Shown here piece by piece: positions 53,405-64,000 of a stretch of DNA of 64,000 nt. The stretch's first letter is position 1; every line of letters starts with the position of its first letter. The position numbers were made by a program, and so were the translations under genes. This DNA is from Methanoculleus sp. (lineage in GTDB: Archaea > Halobacteriota > Methanomicrobia > Methanomicrobiales > Methanoculleaceae): assembly GCA_018433835.1 (NCBI GenBank), contig JAHDQM010000027.1:62001-126000 (forward strand). Reading direction: 5' to 3'. A model generated the notes under the pieces. That model was given only the letters and a program-made list of their open reading frames with translations. It was not told where the DNA came from and made no database searches.

Positions 53405-54081
53405 TGCGCCAGGTCTCCCGGGGCAGGTAAAGGCAATTAATTCGACAAAGGCCAAAAGTTAAATAAACAATAACATCCACAGATAGGATAGTGCCACCGC
53501 AACGGCGGCACATCTTGAGATCAATCATGGTTTGAAACCCTCTCTTCCATAGATCTAAAACCCCGGAACACCGCGGCTCCGAGGACGGGGAGGAGTCGTA
53601 CCGGGCATCGTGCCGGATGTCCCGGAAGGTGCCGTAAGAGAGTTTCAGCGGGGACGGGGAGGCCGCTCCCCCTCATCCCCGACCCGGTTTCGTTGTTTTG
53701 AGAAGCTCCGACTCGAAGCCTGGCAGCTTCTCCTGCTCCGTTCCTGCGGGAACATCGCAACCCGCACCTTAGGGGCTCAAGCTCCTGCCTTCGAAGACCT
53801 TCGGTCTTCTCAAACTCCGTTCCTCCAGAACGTCGTTCTGACGAACCGTCGCATCCTCCAGGAACGTCGTTCCTCCGGTGCTCATGCTCGCTACCGCTCA
53901 CGTCGAGAAACACCCGTGCGCGAAGTGAGAGGCAATTTCAACGAAGCGGAACGACGACAGAATCCGACGACGGGATGCTATTGTTGTAGAAACGTACGTC
54001 ATGCAAAAGAGACAATCGAGAACGAATTACTGACGTTCGCATAAGTGATACACTAGAAGAGCAGTTTTCAGAGTAAAGGGA
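53405..54081. other. Gene-free region with hairpin mosaic and a possible small RNA
   Basis: A TATA-like GTTAAATAAAC at 53458-53468 is followed 23 bases later by a hairpin GTGCCACCGCAACGGCGGCA with closing C (53491-53511). From about 53695 to 53930 hairpin mosaic units recur, e.g. GAAGACCTTCGGTCTTC, GGAACGTCGTTCC and AGAACGTCGTTCT. No coding frame supported. Confidence 0.5.
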
Positions 54082-54208
54082 GGTAATAGCAGCGAGCCGT
54101 GCTTCCCGAGGGCTCGCGCACCTCAGTACCACACAGCACGTGAGAGGGCTTAACTTCTGGGTTCGGAATGGGTCCAGGTGTTTCCCCTCTGCTATGGCCG
54201 CTATTACC
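54082..54208 (-). rRNA. rrf: 5S ribosomal RNA
   Basis: Minus strand, beginning GGTAATAGCGGCCATAGCAG and closing with GCTATTACC, which pair as helix I. Contains the conserved CCGAACCCAGAAGTTAAGC region. Ends are approximate. It is the last gene of the rRNA operon, after tRNA-Cys. Confidence 0.93.
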
Positions 54209-54295
54209 AATGTCGACCGGGTGCTGATGCGCTCGATCGGAGTCGAAAATCCTTACGGATTTTCTCCCCGCCCGGCTGCTTCGCATCCGGTCGGA

Positions 54296-54367
54296 AGCCA
54301 AGGCCCGGACTTGAACCGGGGTGTAGTTGATCTGCAGTCAACCGCGTGGCCGCTCCGCCACCTTGGC
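54296..54367 (-). tRNA. tRNA-Cys (anticodon GCA)
   Basis: 72 nt. Acceptor GCCAAGG/CCTTGGC, discriminator T (typical of Cys), anticodon loop CTGCAGA with GCA, T arm CCCGG-TTCAAGT-CCGGG. CCA not encoded. Positioned between 23S and 5S, not after 5S. Confidence 0.94.
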
Positions 54368-54484
54368 AAGCTGTGTTGCCTTACTATATTGTCGCCCAAT
54401 CTATTTAAGGGTTACACCCTTATCAGATTCGGCCATAAGGCGTTTTTCAGTGCGTACTCCGGATTTCGTCTGAGTTCAGCGGAA

Positions 54485-57397
<2,913 letters not shown>

Positions 57398-57533
57398 TTC
57401 CGCTGAACTCATTTAACGTCCAGAGTACGCACCTATACACAGCTTCCTCAGGTCAATGACCTTCAGCCCTTCCCCGGTGACTCTCATCTCCGGGTGCATT
57501 GCAGGCAGGACGGGCTTCGTCTGTCCTGCCGAG

Positions 57534-57606
57534 TGGACTCAGGGGGATTTGAACCCCCGGCCTCCGCCTCGCAAAGGCGGCGCTCTTCCAACTGAGCTAT
57601 GAGCCC
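57534..57606 (-). tRNA. tRNA-Ala (anticodon TGC)
   Basis: 73 nt between 16S and 23S, the archaeal norm. Acceptor GGGCTCA/TGAGTCC with a G-T pair, discriminator A. Anticodon loop TTTGCGA, T arm GGGGG-TTCAAAT-CCCCC. CCA not encoded. Confidence 0.95.
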
Positions 57607-57674
57607 GAATCAACCCGCTGACATCGGCAATTTTACGTTTTGTTCAGCAACCGCTGACCCCAAGCAATTTCATT

Positions 57675-59141
<1,467 letters not shown>

Positions 59142-60183
59142 TTGAAGTATGCACACTACTGTAAACTTGGGAGGAATTAGCGGTTACTGAACAAATTTCC
59201 GCATTGCCAATGCCAACGTCAGAATCAACCCGCTCAATGGCGGTCGCGTCGATTCTCCATCATCAGGAGAACAATGTTTATTTTGTGAGTATTTAAACAT
59301 GTGTTTCCTGCATCGGATCCGAGTCAAACTTGGATCTTCATATCCTTTGAATACAGGGAAACTCGGCCCGAATCAGACCGAGCCGCTTCACCTGCGCAGG
59401 AATTAACGTTTGTTTTTCATTGCATATAAACGTTTTCATCCTGCTTCAGGCCCGTTCCGGAAATTCAGAGCGAATCTCCGGCCCAATCGCGGAACCCGGC
59501 CAGAGGGTTGAACCCTGGCCACCCCGTTTCACCCGTGCGGGAATTAATGTTTGCGAGTTATCGCATATAAACATTATGTCCCCACTTCAGGGCTCGGGCC
59601 GAGAATTCATCACATATTCCCGGTCCGATCGTATCGGGGCGCCCGCATTGCGCGGGCACTGATACATCTTGCGAGAACATGTGTTGAATCTCCGGACATA
59701 TAAACATTGTCAACCCGCATCAGACCCAAGCCGATGCTTGGGCCCTCACAACGGTTGAAGGGGCACGGACCAGACCACCCGTTCCGGGCTGCACGATCCG
59801 ATGCCCTGACAACACAGCCTTACTATGTTATCATCAATGTTATATAAACATTCCCCTGCTTCGTCGGGTCCAAGCCATACGCTTGGACCCCCATATTCAT
59901 TAGAAGTATCGGCCATTCTGCACAAAAATGCAGAATCAAGCACGAAATTCGCTTCCAACTTGACTATTACATGTTGATGCCGGAGGTATTTATACATTTA
60001 CCCCATTCCCACGTAAAAAAACAGCATTCCGTCACAGAACAACCCGGAGTTGCCGCACAGAGGGCTACAATGGACACCTGGAGCGCAGGGAGCATTGCCA
60101 CGCGCGCAATGTCCCGGATCCCGGGTACTACAGGACATTTAACAAAACAGCAGGATTAACAATATTGTATCAGCCCGCGCTCA
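59142..60183 (-). promoter_or_regulatory. rRNA operon leader with about six tandem promoters
   Basis: Minus-strand TATA elements (GTTTATATG type) occur at about 59290 (GTTTAAATA), 59423, 59564, 59697, 59841 (GTTTATATAA) and 59986 (GTATAAATAC), with spacings of 133, 141, 133, 144 and 145 bases. In several, GAAGCAGG or a variant lies ~10 bases upstream. About 25 bases downstream recurs a segment like CAAACGTTAATTCCTGCGCA. No gene here. Confidence 0.75.
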
Positions 60184-60948
60184 TCAGGCCGGGGACGACT
60201 CGTCGCTGGGGCCCTCTTCGACGCCACTCTCGGGGATCCGGTCGCCGACATAGATCTCGCCGAAGAACTCGTCCTGCCAGAGCGCGAGTTTGCCCTCAAG
60301 CATCAGGAACAGGAGCGGGATGTAGACTTCGCGGCGGGTCCGCCCCATCGTTCCGGATAAGTCACCGAGGGTCAGGACATCCCCGTTCCGGGCGGCCCGC
60401 CGGAATTCCTCCATCACCACCGAGATTGCATTCTGGTATCCCTCGTCGTGCGCTACCGCCACCACGTCTCCGGCATTGAGGTCGAGATCCGGTTCGCGAG
60501 GCACAGATACCCTTCTGCGCTGCTTGCGGCGCTGCTCCTTCTCCGCCGTCTTCAGCTGTTTGATGAGTTCGTAGAGCGTGACCGGCGGGCGCTTCCGAAG
60601 GCTCTTTCGTCCCAGGCGACGCTGGATCTCCCGCTCCAGGCGGCCAATCGGCTCGGTCTCGCCGGCCGACTCGAAGTCGAACCCGAGATCCGCGAACGGC
60701 TCGTCTTCGTCATCCGCAAACGGCTCCTCGTCCTCATCGCCGTCCCACCCGTCGAGATAATCCGACTTCAGGCGCAACAGGCACGCAGCATAGAAGAGCG
60801 TCCTCCCCGAGACCCGCAGGTCCAGTTCCTTGCGCCGGTCGAGTTCGGCGAGGAAGCGATCCGTCACATCCACGATATCGATGTTCCAGGGATCGACCTC
60901 TCCGCGCTCGGCCATGCCCGCCAGGATCTCGACAGGTTCTTCATCCAT
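60184..60948 (-). CDS. scpA: Segregation and condensation protein A
   Basis: 254 residues, kleisin family. N-terminal MDEEPVEILAGMAERGEVDP (DPWNIDIVDVTDRFL) binds SMC, a charged acidic insert (GDEDEEPFADDEDEPFADLG) follows, and the C-terminal winged helix ends in KLALWQDEFFGEIYV. Closes the SMC ring. ATG 60948 overlaps the smc stop by 8 bases. Confidence 0.93.
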   Translation of the reverse strand: MDEEPVEILAGMAERGEVDPWNIDIVDVTDRFLAELDRRKELDLRVSGRTLFYAACLLRLKSDYLDGWDGDEDEEPFADDEDEPFADLGFDFESAGETEPIGRLEREIQRRLGRKSLRKRPPVTLYELIKQLKTAEKEQRRKQRRRVSVPREPDLDLNAGDVVAVAHDEGYQNAISVVMEEFRRAARNGDVLTLGDLSGTMGRTRREVYIPLLFLMLEGKLALWQDEFFGEIYVGDRIPESGVEEGPSDESSPA

Positions 60949-63900
60949 TGTTCTGCACACCGGTCACGTACGTGCTCTTGTCAGGGCGGATCGTCACGCC
61001 CACGATACGGTCGGCGCGCTCGATCATGGGCTTCCTGAGCGAGACGATGATCGACTGCGCGCTCCCCGAGAGTTCGTTCATCATGGAAGCAATCCGACCG
61101 ACGTTGCTCCCGTCAAGGAACATATCCACCTCATCGAGCGCGTAGAACGGCGCGGGCATATACTGCTGAATGGAGAAGATGAACGCGAGCGTGGTAAGCG
61201 ACTTCTCGCCCCCGGAGAGCGAGGAGAGGAGGTGGACCTTCTTGTCGCGCGGCTGCACCGCAAACGTCATGCCGCCGGAGAACGGGTCCTCCTCGTTGTC
61301 GAGGATCAGCCGCCCGCTTCCATCGGTCAATCGCGCGAAGATATCCCGGAAATTCGTATCGATCGCGGAAAAAGCGGTCATGAAGGCGTCGTACTTCATC
61401 TTCTCGTACTTCTCGATCCGCTCAAGGAGCATCATTCGCTCCCGCGAGAGCACCTCCTTCTTTTCGGTCCTCTCCTCGACGCGCAGAGCGACCCGGTCGC
61501 ACTCCTCGATCGCGAGCATGTTCACCGCGCCGATCTTTTTCAACGCGCGCTCGGCCTCTGCAATCCCGGCATCGATGGCGGCGAGGTCAAGATCGGTCTC
61601 CACGTCACCGGCCTGCTCCCGGAGCGCCGAAAGTTCCGCTAAGAGCGAGCGTTCCCGCTCCTCGAGGGCATCGATCTGCATCCGGATACGTTCCGCCGCA
61701 CCCGAGAGCTCGAAAGAGCGTTGATCCAGCACCCGGATCTCCTCGAGGATCCGGTCCCGCTCTTCGTGCAGGCCGGCGAGCTCGTCGGAGAACTCCTTCT
61801 GGCGAGCCTCGAGCTGCACGATCAGGCGGCGCTGGTTCTCGATCTGCTCCTCTGTGGCCGTGATCTCGCCGTCGATCTCCAGGTTCTTTGCCTCCAGGCG
61901 GCTCCGCTCCGCGGCAAGCTCCTCGATGCGGTTTGCGAAGTGCTGCCGCTCGCGTTTGGCGTCGGTGATGTCGGCGTCCTTATTCCGGAGCCGGCGCTCG
62001 ATATCCTCGACGGATTTACGGAAACTCTCGTACTGCTCGGTGAGAGCGGGAACCTCGGTATCGTCGAGTTTCTTCTTGAGGTCGTCGACCTCCGCCGAGA
62101 GCCGCGCGATCTCGCCGGCAGTCCGCTCGAGATCGGCCTCAAGCCGCGCAAGCTCCTCGCCGCCCGTCTTCGCGCTCTCGAGCATCTCCTGCAGAGTCTG
62201 CTCAAGGGTCTGCTTCTCTCCGGCGAGCACTTCGGTGCGCTTCTGGAACTCATCGACAAGCATGCGGTAGCGGGCAAGCTGTTCATCGACCGCACTCCGC
62301 TCCGCCCGTTTTGCCTCCGCAGCCACGGCAAGGCGGCCGATGGACGCTTCTATCTCACCCGCCTCCGCTTCGAGGCCGGCAAGCGTCGCACGGACCCGCG
62401 CGATCTCGTCGTCGACCGCCACCCCGAACCCGCGGACCTTCTTTGCCTGGGAACCGCCGGTCATGGCACCGCTCTTCTCGACGAAGTCCCCCTCCAGGGT
62501 GACCATCTTGTACCGGCCCATCAGCCGCCGCGCACGTTCGAGGGTATCCACCACCACCGTCGCGCCGAAGACGACCCGAAACGCACGGTCGAACGCCGGG
62601 TCGAACTCCAGGAGGTCGACCGCGTAACCGACGATGCCCGGGTCCGCCTCGAGCGGCGAGAGGATCGGGGGCCGGAGTTTGTTGAGCGGCAGGAAGGTGA
62701 CCCGCCCGAGACGGTTCTCCTTTAAGTAGCGGATCGCATCGGCCGCTACCGCATCGGTATCGACGATCGCCCAGCGGAGCCGGCCCATTGCCGCCACGTC
62801 GAGCGCGGTCGCGTACTCGGGCGGCGCCCGCCCGAGTTGCGCAACGGTGCCGTGGACGCCCTCCATGCCGAGGACGACGTCCATCGCCTTCCCGCCGGCG
62901 TCGCCGTGCGCCTGCTGCTGCGCCTCAAAGCGCATCAGGCTCTGCTCGTTCTCCCGGATCTCTTTCTTCAATCGGTCGAGTGCCGAACGCCGCGCAAAGA
63001 GCGTACTCTCGGCCTCGGAGAGGTCGCGCTCGATCTGCCGCTTCTCTCCCTCGCAGTCGGCCATGCAGGAAGAATAATCCGCGACCTGCGCCTGCTTGTT
63101 CGCGAGTTCCTCCTCGATCTGCTTGATGCGCCCATCCAGGCGCTCCCGCTCCGACGTCCGCATCCGGCTCTTTTCGATGAAGATATCCTGTTCGCGGAGG
63201 ATCTTCGCCCGGAGTTCCTTCTGGCTCTCGAGATCCTGCATCCGGGCGAAGAGCTGGTCCTTTATCCCCTCGACCTCTTTGCTCTCGCTTTCAATACGGG
63301 CCTCGACCGCCGCGAGTTGCTCGCGCTGCGTCGAGAGTTCCATAGCAAGGTTCGCCCGGTCGATCGAGAGGTTGCGGATCTGCCCGGCGCATTCCTCGAC
63401 TTTCGCCTCGGCGCGCCTGCTGTCCATGTAGACCCGCTGGACCGCCTCGAGGTTCTCGTCCCGGCTGACCTTCAGCCGCTCGATGGTCTTCTCACCGAGC
63501 TTGATCCCGCCCCGCGCCTCTTCGAGCCGCCCGACGAGTTCGAGGTACTCGGGGCCGCTCTTGCGGTTTATCTCCTCATCGACGGCTTGCCGGCGCCCGC
63601 GCGCCTCCTCGATGCTTGCCGCAAGAGCTTCAACCTCGCCGGCGTTGCGCCCGAGCGCCGCCTGCTGGTCGTGCGCGAGATCGTGGAGAGTGCCGATCTC
63701 CTGCTCCTTCTGCCGGACGAGCGCCGCCCCCCGGCACTGCTCGAGGTGTTCCAGTTCTTCCTGCCACCGCCGGTACTCCACAGCCTGCTCGCGCTCGTGC
63801 TGGAGCGCATCCAGCCTCGCCACGAGCTCGTTTAAGAGGATCTCCTCGCGCTCGAGCCGTTCCCGCACGACTTCAAGCTCCGAGAATGCCTGTCCGCGCT

Positions 63901-64000
63901 TGTGATCGAACTCGGCAACACCCGCTATCTCGTCGACGATCTTCCGCCGCTCGGTATCGCTCATCTCCATGATGCGAGTGATATCGCCCTGCATCACGAC
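60941..64000 (-). CDS. smc: Chromosome segregation protein SMC (N-terminus cut by the window)
   Basis: About 1019 of ~1150 residues are visible. The frame is open to the right edge; the missing part has the Walker A. VMQGDITRIMEMSDTERRKI starts the visible portion, then a long coiled coil, the hinge (GVHGTVAQLGRAPPEYATAL; VTLEGDFVEKSGAMTGGSQA), a second coiled coil and the head with signature LLSSLSGGEKSLTTLAF and Walker B FYALDEVDMFLDG. Condensin ATPase that organises chromosomes with ScpA. Confidence 0.96.
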   Translation of the reverse strand, partial: VVMQGDITRIMEMSDTERRKIVDEIAGVAEFDHKRGQAFSELEVVRERLEREEILLNELVARLDALQHEREQAVEYRRWQEELEHLEQCRGAALVRQKEQEIGTLHDLAHDQQAALGRNAGEVEALAASIEEARGRRQAVDEEINRKSGPEYLELVGRLEEARGGIKLGEKTIERLKVSRDENLEAVQRVYMDSRRAEAKVEECAGQIRNLSIDRANLAMELSTQREQLAAVEARIESESKEVEGIKDQLFARMQDLESQKELRAKILREQDIFIEKSRMRTSERERLDGRIKQIEEELANKQAQVADYSSCMADCEGEKRQIERDLSEAESTLFARRSALDRLKKEIRENEQSLMRFEAQQQAHGDAGGKAMDVVLGMEGVHGTVAQLGRAPPEYATALDVAAMGRLRWAIVDTDAVAADAIRYLKENRLGRVTFLPLNKLRPPILSPLEADPGIVGYAVDLLEFDPAFDRAFRVVFGATVVVDTLERARRLMGRYKMVTLEGDFVEKSGAMTGGSQAKKVRGFGVAVDDEIARVRATLAGLEAEAGEIEASIGRLAVAAEAKRAERSAVDEQLARYRMLVDEFQKRTEVLAGEKQTLEQTLQEMLESAKTGGEELARLEADLERTAGEIARLSAEVDDLKKKLDDTEVPALTEQYESFRKSVEDIERRLRNKDADITDAKRERQHFANRIEELAAERSRLEAKNLEIDGEITATEEQIENQRRLIVQLEARQKEFSDELAGLHEERDRILEEIRVLDQRSFELSGAAERIRMQIDALEERERSLLAELSALREQAGDVETDLDLAAIDAGIAEAERALKKIGAVNMLAIEECDRVALRVEERTEKKEVLSRERMMLLERIEKYEKMKYDAFMTAFSAIDTNFRDIFARLTDGSGRLILDNEEDPFSGGMTFAVQPRDKKVHLLSSLSGGEKSLTTLAFIFSIQQYMPAPFYALDEVDMFLDGSNVGRIASMMNELSGSAQSIIVSLRKPMIERADRIVGVTIRPDKSTYVTGVQNNG

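Noticed and set aside
59420..59662. 80-codon frame in the rRNA promoter array
   Set aside because: It overlaps two TATA elements and has no ribosome binding site or protein-like sequence.

Overview
The window comes from a high-GC euryarchaeal methanogen, most likely Methanoculleus or a close relative in Methanomicrobiales. This rests on a formylmethanofuran dehydrogenase gene, an archaeal RNA polymerase/ribosomal protein operon, diphthamide and deoxyhypusine synthases, the archaeal mevalonate branch (mevalonate kinase, isopentenyl phosphate kinase, type 2 IPP isomerase), RNase J, and an rRNA operon with archaeal processing stems. The genus is an inference from protein flavour and repeat style, not from a database search.

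Layout. 1-1150: membrane flippase-like gene. 1.5-5.9 kb: decayed integrative element with a broken primase-like gene, a ribbon-helix-helix-type protein, an orphan zinc-finger gene, a GNAT/small-antitoxin-like pair, a tyrosine recombinase and a second remnant of the recombinase 3' end. 6-10 kb: diphthine synthase with DUF357, and a DtxR-FeoA/FeoB iron uptake pair. 10.2-16.4 kb: SnoaL-like protein, a PolX/PHP protein whose polymerase site looks dead, two cis-prenyltransferase-family genes that may form a heteromer, and two radical SAM enzymes. 16.7-18.1 kb: arvCBA vesiculation-GTPase operon, divergent from five consecutive CBS-domain genes (18.3-22.2 kb). 22.3-23.2 kb: hairpin-rich repeats. 23.2-37.7 kb: dense housekeeping block on the plus strand (deoxyhypusine synthase, tRNA-Ser, rps13-rps4-rps11-rpoD-rpl18e-rpl13-rps9-rpoN-tRNA-Pro-rpoK-eno-rps2-memo-mvk-ipk-idi2-rnj-idsA-gltX). 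37.7-43.6 kb: repeats, a DUF2178/Xre regulator pair, and a secreted protein with a MacB-type ABC exporter, linked by a thrice-repeated promoter/operator. 43.6-53.4 kb: TPR protein, flavodoxin, an ACT/metallo-beta-lactamase protein carrying an in-frame repeat insertion, two PstS proteins, an amino acid permease, hemerythrin, and a fused FwdD-FwdB. 54.1-59.1 kb: rRNA operon on the minus strand, preceded (59.3-60 kb) by about six evenly spaced TATA boxes. 60.2-64 kb: scpA and smc, the latter cut by the window end.

How genes work together. The 30-36 kb block carries mevalonate to IPP/DMAPP to prenyl diphosphates, which the cis-prenyltransferases at 12.5-14.1 kb can extend to glycan-carrier lipids. 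ScpA and SMC form the condensin core. Translation and transcription genes are co-transcribed with archaeal overlap starts (ATGA) and GGTGA-type ribosome binding sites.

The most unusual points are the repeat cassette inserted in frame in a coding gene with 9-bp flanking direct repeats (45355-45543), the rRNA promoter array, the shared operator at 38.6/39.56/40.26 kb, the GNAT plus 48-residue partner, the polymerase-dead PolX, the paired cis-prenyltransferase genes and the FwdD-FwdB fusion.
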